64,000 bases of DNA from Phycisphaerae bacterium. GTDB lineage: Bacteria; Planctomycetota; Phycisphaerae; Phycisphaerales; SM1A02. Shown here in pieces: positions 50,068-59,006 of this stretch. The stretch lies in assembly GCA_016795065.1 (NCBI GenBank), contig JAEUIU010000008.1:1-64000 (forward strand). The letters are read 5' to 3'. The notes below the pieces were generated by a model that was not told the DNA's origin, did no database searches, and was given only the letters and a program-made list of their open reading frames with translations. Positions within the stretch are counted from its first letter, which is position 1, and each line of letters starts with the position of its first letter. Made by a program: the position numbers and the translations under genes.

Positions 50068-53000
50068 CTATCGCCCATCGCGGTAACGCGTGTTGAACCG
50101 ACGATGGAGCTTCTCCGATTCTGGAGTCGAAGCCCTACCATCGCGTGTGGGTAAGGGGCCGACGCTCTCGCCGTCGCGGGTGAAGAGGTCGTAGTCCTTG
50201 CACCAACCGTCGATCTCGAGGATGAACCTTCGCTCACCGCGGATTAACGATTCGCTCAGCCCGACCTGATCGCCCGCGCTCTCCGGCGACGCGAATCGCA
50301 ATCGAATCTCCTCACCCGGGCCGAAGATCGCGACGGCGTCGTCGGTCGCGGCCAGCAGCGCCTCACAGCGACCGAAGGCGGTGTAGAAGCCCGGCTGGCA
50401 GCGGACATCCCATAGCGGCAAGCGACGCTCATAGACGTAGTCGGGCCGCTTCTGTGCGTGGGTCGTCCGCTCCGCGAACCCGACCTCCTGCACGCTTGCT
50501 CCAAGGAGCGGCAACGCCGTCCTCTTCACCTCCGGGCATGGCTCGACACCAGCCACGAGGAGAGCGTCCCAGTAGATCTCCTGATTGGTCGTCATGCGCA
50601 GGGCCGTCGTGCCCGACGGCAGGTCGCCCAGGGGGAACGACATTTCGCGAGGCATGCCTGCGGGGTAGCCCCACATCGGCGACAGCGTCGTCCAGCTTCC
50701 ATCCCTGCCGCGAGCCTCGAGGTTCGGTGCGGCGAGCGTCACGCCCGCCTGCCAAGCGGCGAAGTTCGTTTGGCAGTAGGGATACTCAACCCAACCGTGG
50801 ACGACCAGGGTCGGTGTGCCCGGAAGCCCATCCACGTCACGGTCGAACTCCAAGGTCACCGTCGTCGGCTCACGGAGGTAGCCGATGAACCGCGGGTCCA
50901 CGTGGTCAAGCGGCGCGGCGCGACCGTCTGCATCCAGCAGGTCCGCAGTGAGATCACGTCCGGCTGCGTTGTAGGCCCTCGCCGGTCGGATCGACTCGCG
51001 ATAGAAGCGTGGTTCGCCCGTCACATCGGGGCCGCCGAGTCCCATTCGCTCATCGATGGTCATCGACCAGCCCGGTGGCAGGTCGAGGATGACCAGTCGC
51101 GCCGCGTCGAGGTAGCAGGCCTCTTCCATCGGCTCCGCGAGACGAATGTCGAAGGCGCCGTCGCGGGCCACCGGCAAAAGGTCCTTGGGGAAGAGCACAC
51201 GCTCCCACGGACGCGGCGGCGCGTACTCACCCGGGGCGACCAGGTACCCGAGCCCACCGACGCCCAGGCAGTCGGTGACGAATCGCTGACGTTCGCCATC
51301 CCACACGAAGATCACTGGACAGGAGCTGATCTGACGCTGCGTTTCGGTGAGGAGGTGCGTCGCACCGGACGCGAGGTCCATCTCACTCTGATAGACCCCG
51401 TCTGACCACTCCATGGCAATGAAGGCAGCGCTAGCCGCATCGCCCAAGCCCACGGCGATCGGCAAGAGCGACTGGCCCGGTCCGCTGGTCGAACGGAAGG
51501 TATCACCTCCGCACCAATGGGCTCCGATGCGTGCGCTGAAGAGCGTCCCGATGCCGCTGGCGTTGGAACGCATCGCCAGCGACGGATCGGTGCGACCCGC
51601 GAAGCGAAGCGTCGCGAACGCCGCCCGACCCGGCCCGGGCTCGAGGATCGCGAGCCCGGCCTTGCCCAAGAGAGCGACCGCGGGTCCGCGTTCGCCTTCG
51701 ACGAAAGTCGACCAGGCCATGGCTCCCCCACTGTGGCTCACCCGCTCGATCACGTTGCCTTCCAGCGTCGCGACGATGAGGCCAGCCTCGTCAACGGAAA
51801 GGAGATCCATCACTCCGTCGCCATTCACATCGCCCACCGCGACGGCTGGCCGGACACCCGTGGACGTCGACACTCCGGCCGTCGACGATCCCTCCCATGC
51901 GCCTCCCTTGCGGGTGACGAGCCTGATGGCTCCGTCGCGTCCGACCGTGACGATCGAGGGCTCACCATCGGCGTCCCAATCGCCCGCGATCGCTCCGGCG
52001 AGGGTACCGACCTCGAGTTCGCCCGCGTCGACCTTTGTGTAACGCCAGAGGCGATCGTTCGCGAGCAGTTCATTCGGCGGTTCGGCGTGAATCAGGAAGA
52101 TGTCCGCGTCGCGGTCGCCGTCCAGGTCGTTGACGAGCACCGACGTCGCGGGTCGACCGTCGCCTGCGGCACCCGAACTTGACCCGATCGCCCGGAAGGT
52201 CCCGTCGGCGTTGTTGGAGAGGAGTTCGCTCGGCCCATCCGCGTTGCACAGGAAGAGGTCGAGGTCACCGTCGTGATCGAGGTCGGCCATCACGCCATCG
52301 ACGGTGTCGCGATTGCCCCCGTCGGTACCGGAGGTCGCGGGGGCCGCGTGGAACGCGCCTTTGCCGTCGGCCAGGAAGAGTTGGTTCTCACCCTTTCGAC
52401 AGAGATAGACATCGGTGTCGCCGTCGTTGTCGATGTCACCCCAGAGCGCACAGCGCACGTCGCGCGGCTCGCTCAAGGGATGACCCGTCGCCACGGTGAA
52501 ACGACGATTCCCTGCCCCGAACAGGACGACATTGCCGCCGCCCGCTGCAGCGTGCGCAGCGAAAAGGTCGTACTCCCCGTCCCCGTTGATGTCGGCGACG
52601 GAAAGCGTCGAGCGATCGCTGACCTCCCACGACACGGCGCCGTCGAGCGTCCAGGCTCCCTGACGGAAAATCGCGCCACTTGGCGAGGTCGTCGAGGCGA
52701 CTCGCTCTCCGCTGTCAAGCGGCAACGCGACCTCGGCAAGCTCTCCCATCCGCGTGTACTTGAACTCGGCAAGCCGAGCCCGCGGGTTGTTGGCCAGAGC
52801 CTGGAATTGCTTGAGATACTCGTCGGATTCACGCTCCCGCCCGGCCCGAGCCGCAAGCCGCTGCATGCCCAAGAGCGGTGAACGGAGCATTGGATCCGCG
52901 GCGGAGCTCGCCGAATAGCGGGCAACAGCTCCTTCGGCATCGTCGGCAAACTCAAGGCACTGCCCAAGGTAGTAGAGGGCGTAGGCGTCCCCTGGCCGCG

Positions 53001-53478
53001 CCGTGACGACGCGCTCAAAATGCGGCTTCGCAAGATCGGGTTCGCCAAGGAAGAGCCGAGCAAGCCCAATGCAATAGTGCGTCGCGACATCATCGACGTC
53101 GGAAAGGAGAAGCGGCTCTAACAGTTCGATCGCCCGTTGCTGCGCTCCCTCTTCCGACTGGTTCAGCCGGGCGATGGCCCGGTTGCGCGTCGCCAAGCGC
53201 CGCAGGTCGGCCAGCGACGCGTCCGCCGTCGGAATCTTCTCCGCGGCGAAAGCGAACTCGGCCTCCGCCGCCTCGAAACGAAACTGTCCCATCAGGCCCG
53301 CGCCGCGATTGAGCGCCGCACCGACCTCGGCCTTGGCCGGATCGGTCACCGTCTCACCGGATGGCTGATCCTTCGTGGGTGGCGAAGGCCGCTCCGGCAC
53401 CTTGGGCGCGCTTGGGTCCGTCCCTCCACAGGACACGAGCAGCATGGCAGCGCCGATGAATCCGGCTCGCAGCGTCAT
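50068..53478 (-). CDS. Large TPR plus FG-GAP lipoprotein (ASPIC-related)
   Basis: A 1136-residue lipoprotein (lipobox LVSC, Cys 17). TPR-like helices occupy about 50-230 (FRFEAAEAEFAFAAEKI, ALYYLGQCLEFADDAEGA). FG-GAP loops follow from about 290 to 560: DINGDGEYDLF, DIDNDGDTDVY, DLDHDGDLDLF, DLDGDRDADIF, DWDADGEPSIV and DVNGDGVMDLL. The next 100 residues resemble an ASPIC/UnbV module (NASGIGTLFSARIG). The last 380 residues form a domain I do not recognise, with several Cys and Trp (WVEYPYCQTNFAAW, DVRCQPGFYTAFGRCEALL). It overlaps the nitrilase gene by four bases. The head-to-tail order with the pentaheme cytochrome and the second FG-GAP protein suggests a joint envelope machine. Confidence 0.83.
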   Translation of the reverse strand: MTLRAGFIGAAMLLVSCGGTDPSAPKVPERPSPPTKDQPSGETVTDPAKAEVGAALNRGAGLMGQFRFEAAEAEFAFAAEKIPTADASLADLRRLATRNRAIARLNQSEEGAQQRAIELLEPLLLSDVDDVATHYCIGLARLFLGEPDLAKPHFERVVTARPGDAYALYYLGQCLEFADDAEGAVARYSASSAADPMLRSPLLGMQRLAARAGRERESDEYLKQFQALANNPRARLAEFKYTRMGELAEVALPLDSGERVASTTSPSGAIFRQGAWTLDGAVSWEVSDRSTLSVADINGDGEYDLFAAHAAAGGGNVVLFGAGNRRFTVATGHPLSEPRDVRCALWGDIDNDGDTDVYLCRKGENQLFLADGKGAFHAAPATSGTDGGNRDTVDGVMADLDHDGDLDLFLCNADGPSELLSNNADGTFRAIGSSSGAAGDGRPATSVLVNDLDGDRDADIFLIHAEPPNELLANDRLWRYTKVDAGELEVGTLAGAIAGDWDADGEPSIVTVGRDGAIRLVTRKGGAWEGSSTAGVSTSTGVRPAVAVGDVNGDGVMDLLSVDEAGLIVATLEGNVIERVSHSGGAMAWSTFVEGERGPAVALLGKAGLAILEPGPGRAAFATLRFAGRTDPSLAMRSNASGIGTLFSARIGAHWCGGDTFRSTSGPGQSLLPIAVGLGDAASAAFIAMEWSDGVYQSEMDLASGATHLLTETQRQISSCPVIFVWDGERQRFVTDCLGVGGLGYLVAPGEYAPPRPWERVLFPKDLLPVARDGAFDIRLAEPMEEACYLDAARLVILDLPPGWSMTIDERMGLGGPDVTGEPRFYRESIRPARAYNAAGRDLTADLLDADGRAAPLDHVDPRFIGYLREPTTVTLEFDRDVDGLPGTPTLVVHGWVEYPYCQTNFAAWQAGVTLAAPNLEARGRDGSWTTLSPMWGYPAGMPREMSFPLGDLPSGTTALRMTTNQEIYWDALLVAGVEPCPEVKRTALPLLGASVQEVGFAERTTHAQKRPDYVYERRLPLWDVRCQPGFYTAFGRCEALLAATDDAVAIFGPGEEIRLRFASPESAGDQVGLSESLIRGERRFILEIDGWCKDYDLFTRDGESVGPLPTRDGRASTPESEKLHRRFNTRYRDGR

Positions 53479-54461
53479 GAGAGGTTCCTCCGTCCCGACT
53501 CGATGCGAGCCCGAATGGAGGCGTCCGTGATCGGAGACTCGACGCCGCGCGGCAGGACGGCGCGTTGCATGTACGGATAGGCCTCGCTTCTCAGGTGACT
53601 TCGCATGTCATGGCCGATGCGCCGGATCCGTTCGGCCCGCAGTGCGGCCAGGTCGATCGGGGCGACCACCACCTTCTCACCGGCTCCTGGATCGGCCTGG
53701 GCAAGGATGCGGCCGTCGAAGTCGACCGCCATGCTTCCACCCGGCCAACTGAAGGGCGGGTATCCCTCGAGCGTGGCGCCTTGGTTCGCCGCGACGACAT
53801 ACATCGTGTTCTCGACCGCCCGCGTCCGATTGATGAGAGTCCACCAATCCATCGGCGGCGTCGCGCCCCACGGGTCCATGTAGGCGGAGATGCGAATGCC
53901 AACCTCGCAGCCGTTGAAGGCAAGCTGGCGGATCGCCTCGGGGAAGAGCCAGTCATAACACGTCGCCACGCCGAGCGCACCGAGTTCGGTGGTCACCACC
54001 GGAAAGAGTTCGTCGGGATAGTCGGGAATGTCGTGCGGACTGGAGTGGATCTCCCACGGCAACCACGGATTGACCTTTCGATAGATGCTCAAAACGCCGC
54101 TGGGGCCAACGAGCGCTGTCGAATTGAAGACGCGACCGGGCATATCCCGACGCCGTTCGATGAAGGAGCCGGTTTGGATGTGGATGCCGTACTTTCGGGC
54201 CAAGGCCACGTAGCGATCGGTGTGCTCGTTGGGCAACTCCACCGCCAAGTGGCGATCCAACTCCGCGACACTCGTGTAGACCGGCGCTGCGTGAGCGAAC
54301 TCGGGGAACGCGAAGAGCCGCACGTCGAAGAAGGGTTCGTATCCGACGATGGTCCCCTCGACCATCGCGACCATCCGGGTCACGCGGTCGGCGATCTCCT
54401 CGCGCTTCCGCGGACAGGGGAAGCTCGTCTGACAGGCGGCTGCGTGGTAGCGATCGGTCAT
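53475..54461 (-). CDS. Carbon-nitrogen hydrolase (nitrilase superfamily)
   Basis: A 328-residue enzyme of the nitrilase superfamily, whose members hydrolyse nitriles, amides or carbamoyl groups through a Cys-Glu-Lys triad. The triad is visible: Glu 54 in AFPEF, Lys 129 in YRKVNPW, and Cys 168 in TCYDWLFPEA. The motif CYDWLFPE points to the aliphatic amidase or carbamoylase side of the family rather than true nitrilases. Length is standard. It is translationally coupled to the TPR/FG-GAP lipoprotein by an ATGA overlap and follows iscX by 42 bp. The substrate is not determinable, and its link to the cytochrome genes is unexplained. Confidence 0.88.
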   Translation of the reverse strand: MTDRYHAAACQTSFPCPRKREEIADRVTRMVAMVEGTIVGYEPFFDVRLFAFPEFAHAAPVYTSVAELDRHLAVELPNEHTDRYVALARKYGIHIQTGSFIERRRDMPGRVFNSTALVGPSGVLSIYRKVNPWLPWEIHSSPHDIPDYPDELFPVVTTELGALGVATCYDWLFPEAIRQLAFNGCEVGIRISAYMDPWGATPPMDWWTLINRTRAVENTMYVVAANQGATLEGYPPFSWPGGSMAVDFDGRILAQADPGAGEKVVVAPIDLAALRAERIRRIGHDMRSHLRSEAYPYMQRAVLPRGVESPITDASIRARIESGRRNLS

Positions 54462-54503
54462 GGGAGTGTCCCGGCGGTCGAAGGGTGCCGTTGCGACGGC
54501 GGG

Positions 54504-54710
54504 TCACTCGCGTTCGTCGATCCACGCCTGTTGGATGGCCTCGAGAATGCGTTCGTTGCATGGATGTCCCGGCAACTCCGCAAACCCCGGGAGCGCGGTG
54601 ACGAGCGCCTTGAGGGTCGGGAAACTGACCGAGACGGGATCGGTCTCGGGGTGGCGTTCGGCGAGTTCCTCACCGATGCGCTGGACATCAAGCCAGTGGA
54701 AACGGTTCAT
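54504..54710 (-). CDS. iscX: Fe-S assembly protein IscX
   Basis: A 68-residue acidic protein matching IscX (YfhJ) in length and pattern. It opens FHWLDVQRIGEELAERHPETDP, in which the key part is W-x-D-x-x-x-I-G-E-x-L and the D-P pair. It continues VSFPTLKALVTALPGFAE and ends NERILEAIQQAWIDE, the conserved acidic C-terminal helix. IscX binds the desulfurase IscS and modulates cluster assembly. It lies directly downstream of the ferredoxin gene, as in classical isc operons, but iscS, iscU and hscBA are absent here. Confidence 0.88.
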   Translation of the reverse strand: MNRFHWLDVQRIGEELAERHPETDPVSVSFPTLKALVTALPGFAELPGHPCNERILEAIQQAWIDERE

Positions 54711-54756
54711 GATCCTGAGGCGACTCCTGAGCGCGACAACGACCGGCCTTCGGCAC

Positions 54757-55158
54757 TCAGTGGGGGATTTCCTTCACGGCGTTTCGGTTCCAGGCCGGCA
54801 CGCGCACGACGATCGGCCCCGTACCCTTGATTTCGCACTGGCAGGAAAGCCGACTGCTGCGACGGAGGCCGGGGGCCTCCTCGACGCGATCCTCCTCCGA
54901 TTCGGTCGCCTCGGTGACTTGGTCCATCCCCCGCTCGACATACACATGGCAGGTCGAGCAGGCACAGACGCCACCGCAGGCATGCTCGATGTTGATGCCG
55001 TTGTCGATCGCCACCTCAAGGAGCGATTCGCCCTCGCCGCCCATCACCGTCCACTCCTTCTTCTCGGTCCCAGTGAGCCCCTCGGGGTCCTCAAGGTGGA
55101 AGGTGATCGGGACGATCGGCGGGCCGTGATGATGGTCGTCAGAGCGCTTCAGGTGCAT
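54757..55158 (-). CDS. fdx: [2Fe-2S] ferredoxin, isc/adrenodoxin type
   Basis: A 133-residue ferredoxin. The cluster ligands follow C-x5-C-x2-C-x35-C: Cys 61, 67, 70 (ACGGVCACSTCHV) and Cys 106 (LSCQC). The adrenodoxin-type acidic helix lies before the last ligand (EATESEEDRVEE). In Isc systems this protein supplies electrons for cluster assembly. A His-rich N-terminal extension (DDHHHG) of about 15 residues precedes the fold. The ATG at 55158 fits the fold. A TATGAT -10-like box at 55192-55197 gives a leader of about 26 nt. It is the first gene of the minus-strand run that continues to the cytochrome genes. Confidence 0.92.
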   Translation of the reverse strand: MHLKRSDDHHHGPPIVPITFHLEDPEGLTGTEKKEWTVMGGEGESLLEVAIDNGINIEHACGGVCACSTCHVYVERGMDQVTEATESEEDRVEEAPGLRRSSRLSCQCEIKGTGPIVVRVPAWNRNAVKEIPH

Positions 55159-55191
55159 GGGAGAAAGCCAGCGAGGGTTCGGTCGGGTCCC

Positions 55192-55197
55192 ATCATA
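55192..55197 (-). promoter_or_regulatory. TATGAT -10-like box for fdx run
   Basis: TATGAT on the minus strand lies 34 nt before the fdx ATG, a normal distance for a transcript with a leader. It faces the divergent TACACT box at 55241-55246, so both operons start within about 50 bp. Confidence 0.4.
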
Positions 55198-55240
55198 GAC
55201 GATGCCCACGCGCCGGACCGCTCCGACCGGGGCGGGGACG

Positions 55241-55246
55241 TACACT
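55241..55246 (+). promoter_or_regulatory. TACACT -10-like box 6 nt before ATG
   Basis: TACACT then GATCAA and the ATG at 55253. There is no Shine-Dalgarno. It is the same hexamer and spacing as at 243 and 23500, supporting a leaderless LAB_N-rlmN-ABC transcript. Confidence 0.5.
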
Positions 55247-55252
55247 GATCAA

Positions 55253-55855
55253 ATGCGTTCGCAAGGCGCGTCGATGCGCGTGGTCCTGACTCTTCTCGTA
55301 GCCCTCCTCGCCGGAGGCCTGGCGGGCAGCGCCGCCGCGCGCCCGGACGAGGCATCGACACGGCCGAGCGTCACGATCCGACTCCAGTGGGACGGCTACT
55401 CCGACGGGGCCGAACTCCTCGCGACACCCGAAGGCCCCCGCTATCGCATCAGCCGCACCGACGGATCGTCCGAGACCCTGACCCCCGAGGAGTTCGCCCG
55501 GCGTTCGATCGAAATCGACGGGCAGCGATCGGTGTTCGAGCGGGCCCTGAATGTCCATGGTCCCGTCGGCATCACTTGGGTGCTCTTCGGTCTGCTTGGG
55601 CAGGCGATCTTCATGGGTCGCATGGTCGTCCAGTGGCTGGTCAGCGAAAAGAGCAAGCGTTCCATCGTGCCGCCGACCTTCTGGTTCCTGAGCCTCGTCG
55701 GCAGTCTCATGCTCCTGACCTATTTCGTGTGGCGATGGGACATCGTTGGCATGCTGGGCCAGAGCCTCGGGACGGTGATCTACGTGCGCAACATCATGCT
55801 CATCCGGCACCACAAGCGGGTGAGTGAGCTCGAGGCCGAGGCGGCCCCGGCATGA
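55253..55855 (+). CDS. Membrane protein with lipid A biosynthesis N-terminal (LAB_N) domain
   Basis: A 200-residue exported or membrane protein. A signal-like helix (about 8-28) precedes a short periplasmic domain (about 30-100). The LAB_N domain follows with three helices: GLLGQAIFMGRMVVQWLVSEK (core GQAIFMGRMVVQW), SIVPPTFWFLSLVGSLMLL and MLGQSLGTVIYVRNIMLI. This domain occurs next to or fused with lipid A enzymes, but its activity is not established here and no lpxB follows. An ATG at 55274 with AAGG upstream is an alternative start. The stop overlaps the rlmN ATG by four bases. Confidence 0.8.
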   Translation: MRSQGASMRVVLTLLVALLAGGLAGSAAARPDEASTRPSVTIRLQWDGYSDGAELLATPEGPRYRISRTDGSSETLTPEEFARRSIEIDGQRSVFERALNVHGPVGITWVLFGLLGQAIFMGRMVVQWLVSEKSKRSIVPPTFWFLSLVGSLMLLTYFVWRWDIVGMLGQSLGTVIYVRNIMLIRHHKRVSELEAEAAPA

Positions 55856-57033
55856 GCGATGCAAACGGTGAGCAGGTCGGCATCCTTGGGCTGACGCTCC
55901 AGGAGTTCCTCGCCGTCGCGCTTGAGCGAGGCGTGAAGCGTCCGCGGGCGACAGAGTGCTATCGCGCGGCCTTCCGCCAGGCGGTCGCGCTCGAGCCATG
56001 GATCGCCGTCGCGCCCGCCAGCATCGTCAACGCCCACGTCGAAGGCCCTACGTCGAAGTTCGTCCAGCGCCATGACGACGGCCTCGAGACCGAGTCGGTA
56101 CTCATCCCAATGCGCCACCGCAAACCCGGTGGCGACGGCGAGGTCACCCACACCCTCTGCGTCTCGAGTCAGGTCGGCTGCGCGATGGGATGCACCTTCT
56201 GCGAGACGGCTCAGATGGGCTTTCTCAAGAACCTCACCCCGGCCCAGATCGTCGGCCAGTGGTTCGCGGCGACGCACCACCGCGGCGTGCGCCCGAAGAA
56301 CATGGTTTTCATGGGGATGGGCGAGCCGATGGACAACCTCGACGCGGTGACCCAGGCCATCCGCGTCCTTTGCGACCACGATGGGGCCGGGATGGCCTCG
56401 TCGAACATCGCCGTCTCGACCGTCGGCCGCGTCGAAGGCATCCGCCGCTTCGCCGCATTCGTCCGTGAGAAGGGCTTTCACCGCTGCAATCTGGCAGTGT
56501 CCCTGAATGCACCCAACGACGAGATCCGCTCGCAGATCATGCCCATCAACCGCAAGCATCCGATGGCCGAACTGCGCGAAGCGATGCTGGCCTTCCCGCT
56601 GCGCTCCTCGTCGGCGATCTGCGTCGAGTACGTCCTGATTCCCGGCGTCAACGATGCCTTCGAGCACTGCGACGAGCTCTGCGCGTATCTCCGGCCGGTG
56701 CGCTGTTCGCTGAACGTCATCCCATACAACCCGCGACGCAACTCGCCGTGGCCAGCCCCGACCGAGGAGTCGGTCGCGGCCTTCATCGAGCGCGCCGCAA
56801 CGAACGGCCAGTTCGTGAAGCGCCGTCAGACCAAGGGCCGCAGCGTGATGGCCGCGTGCGGACAGTTAGGGAACGAGCACATCCGACAGCGGAAGCGGGT
56901 GACGCCGACGGGGCCGGAGGTTTCGCAGAGCGTGATGCACAACGTGGTGCCAAAGGTGCCGCCAATCGTGCCAATGCTCGACCTCACCGTTCATGGACGT
57001 CGGACCGACCTGCCCACCGAGGGCTCGTCATGA
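55852..57033 (+). CDS. rlmN: 23S rRNA / tRNA adenine C2-methyltransferase RlmN
   Basis: A 393-residue radical SAM methyltransferase that methylates C2 of A2503 in 23S rRNA and, in some bacteria, A37 of tRNAs. The radical SAM motif C-x3-C-x2-C is CAMGCTFC (Cys 110, 114, 117). The second catalytic Cys is in SVMAACGQL (about 336). SAM contacts are in MGMGEPMDN, and SVGVND-type motifs appear as LIPGVND. A C-terminal extension of about 50 residues follows the family core. It is coupled by ATGA overlaps to the LAB_N gene before it and the ABC exporter after it. Confidence 0.92.
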   Translation: MSDANGEQVGILGLTLQEFLAVALERGVKRPRATECYRAAFRQAVALEPWIAVAPASIVNAHVEGPTSKFVQRHDDGLETESVLIPMRHRKPGGDGEVTHTLCVSSQVGCAMGCTFCETAQMGFLKNLTPAQIVGQWFAATHHRGVRPKNMVFMGMGEPMDNLDAVTQAIRVLCDHDGAGMASSNIAVSTVGRVEGIRRFAAFVREKGFHRCNLAVSLNAPNDEIRSQIMPINRKHPMAELREAMLAFPLRSSSAICVEYVLIPGVNDAFEHCDELCAYLRPVRCSLNVIPYNPRRNSPWPAPTEESVAAFIERAATNGQFVKRRQTKGRSVMAACGQLGNEHIRQRKRVTPTGPEVSQSVMHNVVPKVPPIVPMLDLTVHGRRTDLPTEGSS

Positions 57034-58994
57034 GTGATCAGGGTCCCGCCGCTCCCGCAGGCGAGCCAGGCCGAGGCTCGCAGGCCCGCTTTCGCCGCTA
57101 TCGGGCGACCCGCGTCCGGGGCAGCGCCGCCGAGACCAAGGACGGCCGTCCCGCGAAGCGTTCCCGCTCGGCGTGGGCGCTCTTTCGCCGCTTCCTGTCG
57201 CTCTTGCATTCCCATCGCAAGTCGATGGCGATCGCCCTCGGCACGCTCACCGTGTCGACGATGTTCGGTCTCATTCCGCCGGCCGCGACGAAGCTCGCCA
57301 TCGACTACGTCTTCGTCCGCTCGCCGCTGCCGGAATCGCTCCGATCGCTCGTCCCGGTCGCATGGGATATCGACAACGATCGCTCGCTTCTCTTGGGACT
57401 GATCGTCACCATGGTGGTGGCGATCTCCTTCGTGCGGGCAGGGATCGCCGTCGCCGGGCGCTGGCAGGCGACGAAGACGACGAAGCGGATCCAAACCGAC
57501 TTGCGGCGCCGCGTCTTCTCGCACGCGGTACGACTGCCGATCCATCGCGTGCACGAACTCCGCTCGGGAGGGGTGGCGAGCATCCTGCGCGAGGACGCCG
57601 GTGGCATCGGCGAACTCGTCTTCAGCATGATCTACAATCCGTTCCGGGCCTCGATCCAACTGTTAGGGAGCCTGGCGATCCTCGCATGGACGGACTGGCG
57701 ACTGCTTCTCGGCGGCATGCTTCTCCTGCCGATGGTCTGGTTCACCCACCGGACCTGGATCGGGCGCATTCGACCGCTCTACCGCGACCAGCGGCAGACC
57801 CGCACCGACATCGACGCTCACGCCACCGAGAGTTTCGGCGGCATGCGCGTCGTTCGCGGGTTCGCCCGCGAGCCGAGCGAGACGACCCGCTTCTCGCGCG
57901 GCCAGCACTTTCTCGCCAGGCAAGAGATCCTTACCTGGTGGTGGAGCCGCGGGATCGAGATCGCTTGGGAGCTCTTCATTCCGCTGGCGAGCGCCGGGCT
58001 CCTCTGGTACGGCGGCGTCCAGGTCATGAAGGGGCATCTCACCCCCGGCGACCTGGTGATGTTCCTCTCCTACCTCCTTCTCTTGTTAGGGCCCCTTGAG
58101 GCGCTGGCCAACAGCGCGACGACCTTCCAGACGAATCTGGCCGCCTTCGACCGCGTGCTTGACCTGCTCGGCGAATCGCGTGAGTTGCCGCCGCGCCCGG
58201 GAGCCGCGTTGCCCGTCGTCCTCGAGCGTGCCACGGTCCGGGGGCGCATCGCCTTCGAAGGGGTGAGCTATCGCTACCCGAAGACCGATCGGGACGTGCT
58301 CACCGATGTCACCTTCGTCGCCGAGCCTGGGCAGATGGTCGCCCTTGTCGGACGGAGCGGCGCCGGTAAGACCACCCTCTGCAATCTTGTTGCCCGTTTC
58401 GACGATCCCTCCTCCGGTCGGGTCACCCTCGATGGGCGCGATCTCACCGAGATCGACCTTTCGAGCCATCGGCGCTTGCTGGGCATCGTCGAACAGGATG
58501 TCTTCCTCTTCGACGGAACGATCGCTGAGAACATCGCCTATGCCCGCCGCGACGCGACCGACGAGGAAGTCCGGGCGGCGGCCCGGATCGCGAATGCTCA
58601 CGAGTTCATCGAAGGGCTCGACAAGGGCTACCGGGCGATCATCGGCGAACGTGGCGTCAAGCTCTCCGGCGGACAGCGGCAACGGCTTGCGATCGCCCGA
58701 GCGGTGCTGGCCGACCCGCGCATCCTGATTCTCGACGAGGCGACGAGTAATCTCGACACCGAGAGCGAGCGGGCGATTCAGGATGCGATGGCAGGCCTCA
58801 TGCGGGGCCGCACCAGCTTCGTCATCGCCCACCGGTTGAGCACCATTCGCCACGCGGACCTGATCCTCGTCCTGGACAAGGGACGACTCGTCGAGAGCGG
58901 TTCGCATGAAGAACTGATGTCGCGAAGCGGCGTGTACCGCGACATGGTGGTGCTGCAGACCTCGAATGAGCCGGCGAAAGTCGCAGCCCGCTGA
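57030..58994 (+). CDS. ABC exporter, MsbA-like (fused permease and ATPase)
   Basis: A 654-residue half-transporter. After a basic N-terminus of about 50 residues come six membrane helices (about 65-365), then the nucleotide-binding domain: Walker A GRSGAGKTT, Q-loop in IVEQDVFLFD, signature LSGGQRQRLAIARAVL, Walker B ILILDEATSNLD and H-loop IAHRLST. It belongs to the lipid A/multidrug exporter group (ABCB type). MsbA flips lipid A core to the periplasmic face. That role fits the LAB_N gene in the operon and lptFG elsewhere in the window, but a multidrug exporter cannot be excluded. Confidence 0.88.
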   Translation: MSDQGPAAPAGEPGRGSQARFRRYRATRVRGSAAETKDGRPAKRSRSAWALFRRFLSLLHSHRKSMAIALGTLTVSTMFGLIPPAATKLAIDYVFVRSPLPESLRSLVPVAWDIDNDRSLLLGLIVTMVVAISFVRAGIAVAGRWQATKTTKRIQTDLRRRVFSHAVRLPIHRVHELRSGGVASILREDAGGIGELVFSMIYNPFRASIQLLGSLAILAWTDWRLLLGGMLLLPMVWFTHRTWIGRIRPLYRDQRQTRTDIDAHATESFGGMRVVRGFAREPSETTRFSRGQHFLARQEILTWWWSRGIEIAWELFIPLASAGLLWYGGVQVMKGHLTPGDLVMFLSYLLLLLGPLEALANSATTFQTNLAAFDRVLDLLGESRELPPRPGAALPVVLERATVRGRIAFEGVSYRYPKTDRDVLTDVTFVAEPGQMVALVGRSGAGKTTLCNLVARFDDPSSGRVTLDGRDLTEIDLSSHRRLLGIVEQDVFLFDGTIAENIAYARRDATDEEVRAAARIANAHEFIEGLDKGYRAIIGERGVKLSGGQRQRLAIARAVLADPRILILDEATSNLDTESERAIQDAMAGLMRGRTSFVIAHRLSTIRHADLILVLDKGRLVESGSHEELMSRSGVYRDMVVLQTSNEPAKVAAR

Positions 58995-59006
58995 CGCCGC
59001 CGCCTG

